This document shows positions 1 to 7,477 of a DNA stretch of 33,252 nt, in pieces. Position numbers and translations under genes: made by a program. The notes under the pieces are model-generated. The model was not told the origin of the DNA. It saw only the letters and a list, made by a program, of their open reading frames with translations, and did not search any database. Position 1 is the stretch's first letter. Each line of letters begins with the position of its first letter. The DNA comes from Avanaerovorax sp964442135 (GTDB lineage Bacteria > Bacillota > Clostridia > Peptostreptococcales > Anaerovoracaceae), in NCBI GenBank assembly GCA_964442135.1, contig CAYTYN010000013.1, positions 1 to 33,252 of the forward strand. Direction: 5' to 3'.

Positions 1-98
1 AGCCTCAAGGGGCTATCCATATCGGCAAATACCAATATACTATACATCAAAATTCCTTTTTTTTCAATAGGCTAACGTGAAAATAGAAATAACATAAG

Positions 99-115
99 CG
101 CAAAAATATTTGCAC
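99..115. promoter_or_regulatory. Operator palindrome in front of the ornithine regulator
   Basis: The site reads CGCAAAAATATTTGCAC, with the perfect inverted repeat GCAAA-N4-TTTGC at 100-113. Read on the opposite strand, the two activator repeats at 1580-1619 match it at 16 and 15 of 17 positions. It overlaps the -35 box at 110-115, so a protein bound here should block RNA polymerase. Inference: autorepression by the product of the gene at 161. Confidence 0.7.
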
Positions 116-138
116 CCGCTCCCCGTATGTAGTAAGAT
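110..138 (+). promoter_or_regulatory. Sigma-70-type promoter of the ornithine regulator gene
   Basis: TTGCAC (110-115) and TAAGAT (133-138) are separated by exactly 17 bases. The predicted transcription start is near 145, leaving a short leader that holds the GGGGAGG ribosome site at 147-153. The promoter lies downstream of any start codon before 161, which supports the start chosen for the regulator. Confidence 0.6.
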
Positions 139-160
139 AAACGTATGGGGAGGTTTATTT

Positions 161-1558
161 ATGGATAACAGAGGATATCGTTTAATAATAGAAGAGCTTC
201 TGAAGCTGTTGGATTCAGGAGTGTACATAGTTGATTCGGACGGCTGCGGACTTTTCTACAATGACACCATGGCGGCTATGGAGGAGATAAATATAGAAGA
301 CGTGGTGGGCAAGAAGTACCACAGGGCCTTTCCGGGAGTGCCTCTCAATGAAAGCACCATGTATAAGGCTTTGAACAAGCGTCAGGCCACCATGAACAAG
401 GAGCAGACATATAAGAATCTCTACGGCAAGGAGATAACTACCATAAACAGCACGGTACCGGTTATGGACGAGGAGCAGGTGATCGCCGCCGTGGAGGTGG
501 CCAGGGATATAACCAACATCAGGTCCATGAGCGATAAAATTCTCACTTTGCAGGAGACTAAGATAGAAAAGAGAAAGCCTGTAAAGCCGATCATCAAGAG
601 GTACGCCTTTGAAGACATCATCGGAGAGAGCGAAGCCTTTGAGGCTGTCATAGAGAGAGCGAGGAAGGCCGCCCTGTCAGACGTCTCCGTCTTTATCTAC
701 GGAGAGACGGGAACAGGCAAGGAACTGTTTTCCCAGAGCATCCATTACGCAAGCAAGAGGAAAAACATGCCTTTCCTCGCCCAGAACTGTGCCGCACTTC
801 CGGCGACCCTTCTGGAAGGCATCCTTTTCGGCACGGCAAAGGGCGGATTCACCGGAGCCGTGGACAGAGCCGGCCTGTTCGAACAGGCCAGCGGCGGGAC
901 ACTGCTCCTGGACGAGATCAGCGCAATGCCCTACGACCTTCAGAGCAAGCTGCTCCGAGTCCTTCAGGAGGACTATATCCGGCGGGTAGGAGGAACCACC
1001 GACATCCCTATAGACACCCGAATCATAGCCACCGTGAACGAACCGCCATGGAAGCTGATAGAAGAGGGCAAGCTGAGGAAGGATCTGTACTACAGGCTCA
1101 ACGTGGTAAACCTGAGCATACCGCCTCTCAGGGAAAGATTGGACGATATTCCCCTCCTCACCGAGGCATTCCTGAATAAACATAACGAAAGATTCGGGAA
1201 AGAGGTCTGGTTAGTGTCTGACAAAGCGGCGGAGGTCCTGCGCCACTACGACTACCCGGGCAACGTCAGGGAGCTTGAGAACATAATCATGCAGTCTGTT
1301 TCCATGGCGGACAAAGAGCACGTACTGTCGGAGAAGCTGCTTCAGATGCCGGTAAAGATCATGAAGAAAATGAGCGCCGATGCGGAGAGATGGGACGGCA
1401 GCACGACTCTGGACAGGTATTTAGGCGAGCTGGAGAAGGAAATCATAAAAGAAGAGATGATAAAGGAGGACGGCAACATCACCAGAGTTGCTTCCTCCCT
1501 GGGGATAAAGCGGCAAACGCTGCAGTATAAGCTGAAAAAATATGGAGATTTAAGGTGA
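161..1558 (+). CDS. PAS-domain sigma-54-dependent transcriptional activator (RocR-like)
   Basis: This is a bacterial enhancer-binding protein of 465 residues. A PAS-type sensor domain covers about residues 10-120. The AAA+ domain follows, with Walker A GETGTGKE at 181-188 and Walker B GTLLLDEI at 247-254. A Fis-type helix-turn-helix sits at about 439-460. The sigma-54 contact loop reads GGFTGA (228-233) instead of the usual GAFTGA; B. subtilis RocR, an arginine/ornithine activator, also varies at this second position. The start is ATG 161, seven bases after GGGGAGG; a TTG at 110 is in frame but lies in the -35 box. The next genes are an ornithine operon behind a sigma-54 promoter, so this is almost certainly its activator. 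Inference: the PAS domain senses ornithine or a related metabolite. The 17-bp palindrome upstream suggests self-regulation. Confidence 0.93.
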   Translation: MDNRGYRLIIEELLKLLDSGVYIVDSDGCGLFYNDTMAAMEEINIEDVVGKKYHRAFPGVPLNESTMYKALNKRQATMNKEQTYKNLYGKEITTINSTVPVMDEEQVIAAVEVARDITNIRSMSDKILTLQETKIEKRKPVKPIIKRYAFEDIIGESEAFEAVIERARKAALSDVSVFIYGETGTGKELFSQSIHYASKRKNMPFLAQNCAALPATLLEGILFGTAKGGFTGAVDRAGLFEQASGGTLLLDEISAMPYDLQSKLLRVLQEDYIRRVGGTTDIPIDTRIIATVNEPPWKLIEEGKLRKDLYYRLNVVNLSIPPLRERLDDIPLLTEAFLNKHNERFGKEVWLVSDKAAEVLRHYDYPGNVRELENIIMQSVSMADKEHVLSEKLLQMPVKIMKKMSADAERWDGSTTLDRYLGELEKEIIKEEMIKEDGNITRVASSLGIKRQTLQYKLKKYGDLR

Positions 1559-1579
1559 TTTGCGGGAGCGTCCGCCTTG

Positions 1580-1619
1580 GTGCAAATAATTTTGCGGCTT
1601 AAGTGCAAATTATTTTGCG
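1580..1619. promoter_or_regulatory. Two upstream activator sites for the sigma-54 activator
   Basis: GTGCAAATAATTTTGCG (1580-1596) and GTGCAAATTATTTTGCG (1603-1619) differ at one position, and each contains GCAAA-N4-TTTGC. They start 23 bp apart, about two helical turns, so bound dimers would sit on the same DNA face. They lie about 190 bp upstream of the predicted transcription start, a normal distance for enhancer-binding proteins. A third copy lies in the promoter of the activator gene. Confidence 0.8.
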
Positions 1620-1776
1620 GAAAGCTGAAGCTAAGTCACTAACTCGGAAAAAATGCTTTCTATTCATGAATACGTTATGAATATTTTAGGTTGATTTTAT
1701 GCACATAGATTGCTGAAAACGTTGAAATCACGCTAATCCTATAAGCGGCTCACGTATTATGTATACAAATTGGTTG

Positions 1777-1793
1777 TTGGCATGAGACTTGCG
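1777..1793 (+). promoter_or_regulatory. Sigma-54 (-24/-12) promoter of the ornithine operon
   Basis: TTGGCATGAGACTTGCG contains the invariant GG (1779-1780) and GC (1791-1792) separated by exactly ten bases. It fits the consensus TTGGCAC-N5-TTGC at nearly every position. Transcription should start near 1804. An adjacent sigma-54 activator gene and upstream repeats complete the standard arrangement. Confidence 0.92.
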
Positions 1794-1810
1794 AAATATA
1801 TAAGCAGAAT

Positions 1811-1843
1811 TAATGGCTGAGTAGCGTGACGGCTGGGCCATTA
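1811..1843 (+). other. Leader hairpin of the ornithine operon
   Basis: TAATGGC (1811-1817) pairs perfectly with GCCATTA (1837-1843), with a possible inner AGC/GCT stem. It lies between the predicted start site and the ord ribosome site. No T-run follows, so it is not a terminator. A role in mRNA stability is only a guess. Confidence 0.4.
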
Positions 1844-1890
1844 GGTATAGTGAACCACATATTTAGTTGTTAGAAAAGGAGAGAAAAGCA

Positions 1891-2949
1891 ATGGAAAATG
1901 TAAAAGTAATTATCTGGGGCCTTGGCGCTATGGGCGGCGGAATGGCAGATATGCTTCTTGCGAAGAAAGGCGTTGACATCGTAGGCGTTGCCGGAAGAGG
2001 CAAGAAGATCGGCACCTCCATGTATGACTACATCAAGACCGAAAGAGGCGACAGACCTGACGTTATAATCCAGGCTGCCGAAGATGTTATCAAACCGGGC
2101 GCAGCTGATATCGTTCTTCTTTGCACAGACTCTTTCACGAGAAACGCTTTTGACAGACTTAAATTCATAATGGAACAGAAGATCAACGTTATTACTTCTG
2201 CCGAGGAGATGGCTTACCCTGCGGCTCAGGAGCCTGAGCTTGCTAAGCAGCTGGACGAGATTGCCAAGGCCAACGGAGTATCCTGCCTGGGAACCGGTAT
2301 CAATCCCGGACACATCATGGATTTACTCGTTTTAGTGATGACCGGATGCATGGTTGACGTTAAGCATATCCTCTCCAGAAGAGTTAACTCCCTCTCCCCG
2401 TTCGGACCGGCCGTTATGGAAGAGCAGGGAATCGGCATCTCTGTAGACGAGTTCTACAAGAGAAAGGCTGACGGAACTATGGCAGGACACGTAGGATTCG
2501 CTGAATCCGTAGGCATGATGGCTGAAGGTCTCGGACTTAAGGTAGAAAAGTTCGCCCAGGACATGGAGCCTATCACTACTGACGTGGACAGAAAGTCTCC
2601 TTACGGATTCGCTGCTGCGGGAAGCTGCGCCGGCGTATCCATGACTGCTGATGCTACTCTTTCCAACGGAATGGAGATCAGAATGGAGCATCCGCAGCAG
2701 ATCGAGCCTGAACAGGTTGGCGTTCAGACCGGAGACTATGTAATCATCGAGGGAACTCCTGCCGTCAACATGGTTAACAGCCCGGAGGTTGAAGGCGGTC
2801 TCGGAACTATCGCTATGTGCGTAAACATGATTCCTCAGGTTATCAACGCTGAAGCCGGTCTTCACACCATGCTCACCCTTCCTGTTCCCCGCGCCCTCAT
2901 GGGAGACATCAGAGACAGGATCTGCCCTGACAAGAAGATAGTAAAATAA
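1891..2949 (+). CDS. ord: 2,4-diaminopentanoate dehydrogenase
   Basis: The enzyme oxidatively deaminates (2R,4S)-2,4-diaminopentanoate to 2-amino-4-oxopentanoate with NAD(P)+, the third step of oxidative ornithine breakdown. The 352-residue protein begins with a Rossmann nucleotide-binding motif, GLGAMGGG (about residues 10-17), as in the dihydrodipicolinate-reductase-like family. The start is ATG 1891 after AAGGAGAG; an in-frame TTG at 1867 has no ribosome site. It is the first gene after the sigma-54 promoter and is followed by ortA-ortB-oraS-oraE, the order known from Clostridium sticklandii. The context makes this assignment secure. Isoleucine is mostly ATC/ATT rather than ATA, consistent with high expression. 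Confidence 0.93.
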   Translation: MENVKVIIWGLGAMGGGMADMLLAKKGVDIVGVAGRGKKIGTSMYDYIKTERGDRPDVIIQAAEDVIKPGAADIVLLCTDSFTRNAFDRLKFIMEQKINVITSAEEMAYPAAQEPELAKQLDEIAKANGVSCLGTGINPGHIMDLLVLVMTGCMVDVKHILSRRVNSLSPFGPAVMEEQGIGISVDEFYKRKADGTMAGHVGFAESVGMMAEGLGLKVEKFAQDMEPITTDVDRKSPYGFAAAGSCAGVSMTADATLSNGMEIRMEHPQQIEPEQVGVQTGDYVIIEGTPAVNMVNSPEVEGGLGTIAMCVNMIPQVINAEAGLHTMLTLPVPRALMGDIRDRICPDKKIVK

Positions 2950-2986
2950 GTCCTCTGAGATAGGGATTTTATTAGAACACTGATAA

Positions 2987-3014
2987 AGGAACGGCTCTGA
3001 AAAGAGCTGTTCCT
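2987..3014 (+). other. Intercistronic hairpin between ord and ortA
   Basis: AGGAACGGCTCT (2987-2998) pairs over 12 bp (one G-U) with AGAGCTGTTCCT (3003-3014) around a GAAA tetraloop. No T-run follows, so intrinsic termination is unlikely. Such a hairpin could protect the 3' end of ord mRNA or set the ord:ortA ratio. Confidence 0.6.
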
Positions 3015-3041
3015 GTCATATGCTGATGAGGAGTGAGTAAA

Positions 3042-3344
3042 ATGGTTAAAAAGGACACATGGGTAAGAATCCATTCAGTCGTACTCAAGGCTGATGAGAG
3101 AACAGCCAAGCTTCCTGAAGATACTAAGCACGTAGACTTCGAGATGTGGGTTAAGGGAAGCCTTAAGGACGATGCGGAGATCGGCGACGAAGTAACCGTT
3201 ATCACTGCTACAGGCCGTGAAGAGAAGGGTATTCTCGTAGAAGCAAACCCTTACTACACCCACAGCTATGGGAAATTTGTTCCTGAAATTATTGAGATTG
3301 ACAAACAGCTTAGGAAGATCATGGAGTTCGGAGGTGAAAACTGA
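3042..3344 (+). CDS. ortA: 2-amino-4-oxopentanoate thiolase, alpha (small) subunit
   Basis: This 100-residue protein is the small subunit of the OrtAB thiolase, which splits 2-amino-4-oxopentanoate with CoA into D-alanine and acetyl-CoA. It is recognised by size, by the start MVKKDTWVRIHSVVL, and by its place directly before ortB. The start is ATG 3042, eight bases after GAGGAG; an in-frame GTG at 3033 overlaps that ribosome site and is rejected. The stop codon overlaps the ortB start (TGATG), so the two subunits are probably translationally coupled, which suits a stoichiometric complex. No catalytic motif is visible in this subunit. Confidence 0.9.
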   Translation: MVKKDTWVRIHSVVLKADERTAKLPEDTKHVDFEMWVKGSLKDDAEIGDEVTVITATGREEKGILVEANPYYTHSYGKFVPEIIEIDKQLRKIMEFGGEN

Positions 3345-4762
3345 TGGGATTAGCTAAGGATTACAGGTCCGTAATGGGCAGATCGGCTGAAATCATGAAG
3401 AAATCACTGGGGCTGAACTTCGACGATTTCGAATCAGGCTCTGTCGCCTTTGATTACGAGGGCGTTATGAAATCCACCGGATATACCATTGAGGAAATAG
3501 ATAAGATCCAGTCGAAGACAGGAGTAGGACACACTCAGCTTCTCGAACTCAGGAATATAACCAAGCTGGCGAGAAAGTACGCTGAGCCGGGATACGGCGC
3601 AAGAATACTGGTTAAGGACGAAGCTTCCAACGCATCCGGTTCCTTTAAGGACAGGCGTGCGGCATGCGCTGTAGCTCACGCTAAAAAGCTGGGCTACAAA
3701 GGGGTTATCGCCGCCACCTCCGGAAACTACGGTGCAGCAGTTGCTTCTCAGGCGGCGATGCAGGGAATGAAGTGCATCATCGTTCAGGAGTGCTACGACT
3801 CCCACGGAGTAGGTCAGCCGGAGATCGTCGAGAAGGCCAGAAAGTGCGAAGCTCTCGGAGCCGAGGTTATCCAGCTTACGGTAGGACCGGAGCTGTTCTA
3901 TGAGCAGCTTTCGGTTTTGGAGGATTCCGGATATTTCAACGCCTCCCTGTATTCGCCTTTCGGAATTGCAGGAGTTGAGACCTTAGGATATGAGATCGCT
4001 ATGGACTGCCGTGAGAAGTACGGAAAGGATCCTGAGATGGTAATTTGTACTCAGGCCGGCGGCGGAATGGTAACAGGTACAGCGAGAGGTCTTATCAAGG
4101 CCGGCGCTGTGGACACTGCTGTAGTAGCCGCATCCATCGACCTTACCGGACTTCATATGGCATCCGATGAGCAATTTAACAAGAAGTCCTGCACCACCGG
4201 ACATACAGGCTTTGGCGTACCTCACGCTACTAACCCTGACACCGGAGATGTTCCGAGAAGTGCCGCAAGACCTCTTAGATATATGGACAGATACGTTACG
4301 ATCACACAGGGCGAAGTAATGTACATGACCGAGATGCTGGCTAACCTGGAAGGACTTGAAAGAGGACCTGCCGGAAACACATCTCTCGCCGCTGCTTTTG
4401 CCCTCGCCCGTGAACTCCCCGAGGACGCTATTATAGTCGTAACAGAGACGGAATACACCGGAGCAGGAAAGCACATCCAGCCGCAGCTGGACTTCGCCAG
4501 AGAGAACGGAATCGAGATATTCTTCGGCGATCCTAAGGATGATGTGCCCGGAAAGAACATCGTTCTTCCGTCAGATCCCGGACTGTTCCGTGTAAAGGAT
4601 ATGGATCTTAACCGGCTGAGAAAATCTCTGATTAAGAGATCCGTGCCGAGAGCGGGCGGAAAGAAGCTTACTGCTGAGGACATCGAATTCTTAGCAGCAG
4701 ACACCAGATCTGACGCAGCTTTCGTAAAGGCTACTCTTGATGAATTAGGCGTAGAGTATTAA
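3344..4762 (+). CDS. ortB: 2-amino-4-oxopentanoate thiolase, beta (PLP) subunit
   Basis: This is the catalytic subunit of OrtAB, 472 residues. It is a fold-type II PLP enzyme related to threonine synthase. The PLP lysine is expected at K102 in SGSFKDR, and a glycine-rich phosphate-binding loop, QAGGGMVTG, lies in the middle. The enzyme makes D-alanine and acetyl-CoA from 2-amino-4-oxopentanoate, giving acetyl-CoA for ATP formation. It overlaps ortA by one base and is followed 18 bases later by oraS. Nothing in the sequence looks damaged. A generic PLP-lyase label would fit the fold, but the gene order makes OrtB the specific call. Confidence 0.93.
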   Translation: MGLAKDYRSVMGRSAEIMKKSLGLNFDDFESGSVAFDYEGVMKSTGYTIEEIDKIQSKTGVGHTQLLELRNITKLARKYAEPGYGARILVKDEASNASGSFKDRRAACAVAHAKKLGYKGVIAATSGNYGAAVASQAAMQGMKCIIVQECYDSHGVGQPEIVEKARKCEALGAEVIQLTVGPELFYEQLSVLEDSGYFNASLYSPFGIAGVETLGYEIAMDCREKYGKDPEMVICTQAGGGMVTGTARGLIKAGAVDTAVVAASIDLTGLHMASDEQFNKKSCTTGHTGFGVPHATNPDTGDVPRSAARPLRYMDRYVTITQGEVMYMTEMLANLEGLERGPAGNTSLAAAFALARELPEDAIIVVTETEYTGAGKHIQPQLDFARENGIEIFFGDPKDDVPGKNIVLPSDPGLFRVKDMDLNRLRKSLIKRSVPRAGGKKLTAEDIEFLAADTRSDAAFVKATLDELGVEY

Positions 4763-4780
4763 TACAAAGGGAGAAAAAGA

Positions 4781-5143
4781 ATGAAAAGAGCAGACGATTT
4801 CCAAGAAAGAAGAAAGCACATTGCCAATCTTTCAGACGAAGAACTATATAACAGATTTTGGGAGCTTACAGCCCAGGTTGTAGACCCTCTTCTGGAGCTG
4901 GGAAGAAAGAACACCACTCCATCTGTAGAGAGAGCCGTTCTCCTCAGAATGGGGATTTCTTCTCTGGACACTCAGAAGATCGTAGAAGGATGCATGGACA
5001 GGCATCTTATGGGTCATGGTGCAGGCCATGTTGTTTACAAGGTATCAAAGGACAAGGACATCTCCATCAGAGAAGCCGGGGAAGCTCTTGCCCGGGGAGA
5101 GTACTGGGACGATGCTGTAGCATTATTCAAGGGAGGTAAATAA
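4781..5143 (+). CDS. oraS: D-ornithine 4,5-aminomutase, S (small) subunit
   Basis: The 120-residue protein matches the size and position of OraS, the small subunit that binds OraE to form the adenosylcobalamin- and PLP-dependent D-ornithine 4,5-aminomutase. This enzyme moves the terminal amino group of D-ornithine to C4, giving 2,4-diaminopentanoate. The start, MKRADDFQERRKHI, follows a clear AAAGGGAGA ribosome site. oraE begins two bases after the stop, so the pair is probably translationally coupled. The protein is largely helical and charged, with no cofactor motif of its own, as expected for the S subunit. Confidence 0.92.
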   Translation: MKRADDFQERRKHIANLSDEELYNRFWELTAQVVDPLLELGRKNTTPSVERAVLLRMGISSLDTQKIVEGCMDRHLMGHGAGHVVYKVSKDKDISIREAGEALARGEYWDDAVALFKGGK

Positions 5144-5145
5144 CC

Positions 5146-7380
5146 ATGGCAGACATGATTTTAAAACCAAATGAAAAGCTGGATGTAAGGGAGATACTTA
5201 AGGATCTCGACAAGTATGAGCCGAGAAGAAGAGGCTGGGCATGGAGAAAACCTGCTCCGGGCCTGAAGATGGGGCCTTTCGAGTACAAAGACTGTTCCGA
5301 GCCTTTGAAGAACAGCGTTCCTCTGCCGCCGGCAAAATACTTCGACAACATCGACCCACAGCCACTCCCTGTTATCACCACTGAAATCGCTTCCGGACGC
5401 TTCGAAGACGACATCAGAAGAATGAGAATGGCCGCATGGCATGGAGCCGACCACATAATGGTTATCAGACATATGGGTCAGTCCCACATAGACGGGCTTA
5501 TGGAAGGTACCCCGCAGGGTATCGGCGGCGTTCCTGTAACCAGAAAACAGGTAAGAGCTCAGAGAAAGGCTCTCGACATAATCGAGGATGAGGTAGGCCG
5601 TCCTATCAACTACCATTCCTATGTTTCCGGAGTTGCAGGTCCTGACGTAGCTGTAATGTTCGCTGAGGAGGGTATCAACGGCGCCCATCAGGATCCTCAG
5701 TACAACGTGCTTTACAGAGACATTAACTGTGTAAGATCCTTTGTTGACGCATGCGAATCCAAGAAGGTTCTCGCATGGGCGGGAATACTCCAGATCGACG
5801 GAGCACATAACGCTAACGCTACGGCAAGAGAAGCGTGGAAGGTAATGCCTGAGCTCATCGTTCAGCACGCCATTAACTCCCTCTTCTCCGAAAAGGTTGG
5901 AATCAAGCCTGAAAACATCAGCTTGTCCACAGTACCACCTGACGCTACTCCTGCGCCGGTTCTGTACATGGACCTTCCTTACGCGGTAGCTTTGAGAGAC
6001 TTCTGCGGAAGATACAAGATGAGAGCTCAGCAGAACACCAAGTACATCTGCTCCTCCACGAGGGAAGCTACTGTTACACATGTTCTGGATATGCTCATCT
6101 CCAAGCTGACCAGCGCTGATATTCAGTCCACCATCACTCCTGACGAAGGAAGAAACGTTCCTTGGCACATCTACAATATCGAGGCCTGCGACAACGCCAA
6201 GCAGACCCTCGTAGGTCTTGACGGCCTGATGGATATGGTAGAGCTGAAGAAGGACGGTCCGCTCAGAGAGATGGCGAGAGACCTTAAAGAGAGAGCATGC
6301 CTCTTCATGGAAGAGATCGTAGAAGCAGGAGGATACTTCGAAGCGGTTAGGGAAGGCTTCTTCGTAGACTCAGCCAAGTATCCTGAAAGAAACGGCGACG
6401 GTATCGCCAGAAATCCTGAAGGCGGCGTAGGCTATGGATACATCTTCGAGAGGGAAGAGGATTATATGGCTCCTGTAACCGCTCACTACGGATACAACAA
6501 CGTAGAGCAGTACGGCGGAGACCCTGAGAACCCTGCGGCCCTTATCGGCGGATGCACCTTCGAAGACAGGAGCAAAATCGTATACATCGATGAGCTTGAT
6601 GACGAGGATAATGTAAACACAAGACTGGATAAGGTTAAGAAGTACCTGGACGGAGAGGCCCTCAAGCCTGAGGTTGAATGGTGCGCTGACGGTACCATCC
6701 TCTTGACCATGTGCATACCTGCCAACACCAGAACTTCAGAAGCTGCCGCTCTGGAGATCGGTAAAAAGATGGGGCTGGAAAACTGCGAGGTTATCAGCAA
6801 GGAGCCGCTTCAGGAGGCTGAGGGTACCAGAATCGAGATGAAAGGCAAGGTAAGCTTCGACATCGATCCTACTGCTCTCGAGATACCTCCTGAACCACAT
6901 CACCTTGACGACGCAACCCTGTACAAGGAATTCCAGGATAATCCGATGGTAGTAGTATGCGGTACTGTAGGTGAAGACGAACACTCTGTAGGACTGAGAG
7001 AAATCATCAACATTAAGCACGGCGGAATCGAAAAGTGGGGTATCAAGGTTAACTACCTGGGAACCTCCGTTCCTGTAGAAAAGCTTGTAGACGCCGCTAT
7101 AGAGCTTAACGCTGATGCGATCCTTGCTTCAACTATCATTTCCCACGACAACATCCACTACAAGAACATGAAGCGTATCAATGATCTTGCAGTTGAAAAG
7201 GGAATCAGAGATAAGGTTATCATCTGCGCAGGCGGAACTCAGGTAATCCCTGAGGATGCGAGAGCAACCGGCATAGATGAAGGATTCGGAAGAGATTCCC
7301 ACGGTATCGATGTTGCTACCTTCCTTGCGGAAGAAGCTATGAGAAGAAGAGGCGAGCTTCCGCCAAGAGATGAGAAATAG
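5146..7380 (+). CDS. oraE: D-ornithine 4,5-aminomutase, E (catalytic) subunit
   Basis: This is the large subunit, 744 residues, of the B12/PLP aminomutase. A TIM-barrel-type region comes first and a cobalamin-binding Rossmann domain forms the C-terminal fifth. The base-off B12 motif DxHxxG is D611-E-H613-S-V-G616, with H613 the expected lower cobalt ligand. K624, 11 residues further on, matches the spacing between the cobalt-ligating histidine and the Schiff-base lysine in the C. sticklandii enzyme (H618 and K629), so it should bind PLP. Both cofactor-binding residues are therefore present. The gene follows oraS by two bases and is followed by a strong terminator. ATC dominates for isoleucine, suggesting high expression. 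Confidence 0.95.
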   Translation: MADMILKPNEKLDVREILKDLDKYEPRRRGWAWRKPAPGLKMGPFEYKDCSEPLKNSVPLPPAKYFDNIDPQPLPVITTEIASGRFEDDIRRMRMAAWHGADHIMVIRHMGQSHIDGLMEGTPQGIGGVPVTRKQVRAQRKALDIIEDEVGRPINYHSYVSGVAGPDVAVMFAEEGINGAHQDPQYNVLYRDINCVRSFVDACESKKVLAWAGILQIDGAHNANATAREAWKVMPELIVQHAINSLFSEKVGIKPENISLSTVPPDATPAPVLYMDLPYAVALRDFCGRYKMRAQQNTKYICSSTREATVTHVLDMLISKLTSADIQSTITPDEGRNVPWHIYNIEACDNAKQTLVGLDGLMDMVELKKDGPLREMARDLKERACLFMEEIVEAGGYFEAVREGFFVDSAKYPERNGDGIARNPEGGVGYGYIFEREEDYMAPVTAHYGYNNVEQYGGDPENPAALIGGCTFEDRSKIVYIDELDDEDNVNTRLDKVKKYLDGEALKPEVEWCADGTILLTMCIPANTRTSEAAALEIGKKMGLENCEVISKEPLQEAEGTRIEMKGKVSFDIDPTALEIPPEPHHLDDATLYKEFQDNPMVVVCGTVGEDEHSVGLREIINIKHGGIEKWGIKVNYLGTSVPVEKLVDAAIELNADAILASTIISHDNIHYKNMKRINDLAVEKGIRDKVIICAGGTQVIPEDARATGIDEGFGRDSHGIDVATFLAEEAMRRRGELPPRDEK

Positions 7381-7403
7381 TCACACAATATTTGAATAGT
7401 TCG

Positions 7404-7434
7404 GCGGACGGACTGCTGAGTCCGCCCGCTTTTT
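7404..7434 (+). terminator. Rho-independent terminator after oraE
   Basis: GCGGACGGACT (7404-7414) pairs with AGTCCGCCCGC (7419-7429) around GCTG, with one A-C mismatch, and is followed by TTTTT (7430-7434). It separates the five catabolic-enzyme genes from the accessory ATPase and racemase, which probably depend on read-through because no clear promoter follows it. Confidence 0.85.
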
Positions 7435-7477
7435 ACAACTTTCGAGTCTGCCCCGAATGGAAAATAAGGAGGAGAGT

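Larger units (their letters stand above)
1559..1890. other. 332-bp control region of the ornithine operon
   Basis: No gene is visible here. The stretch holds, in order, two activator repeats (1580-1619), an AT-rich spacer with ATTCAT/ATGAAT inverted repeats around 1662-1682, a sigma-54 promoter (1777-1793), and an approximately 87-base leader with a hairpin (1811-1843) and the ord ribosome site AAGGAGAG (1876-1883). The spacer between repeats and promoter is long enough for DNA looping, as expected for a sigma-54 system. Confidence 0.75.

Noticed and set aside
1..98. Terminator or gene end at the left window edge (AGCC/GGCT near 2-14 and a T-run near 57-64)
   Set aside because: The stem has only four pairs and the T-run is over 40 bases away; no coding frame ends here that I can support.
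110..160. Extended start (TTG 110) for the sigma-54 activator
   Set aside because: The codon lies in the -35 box of the predicted promoter, and ATG 161 has a strong ribosome site at the right distance.
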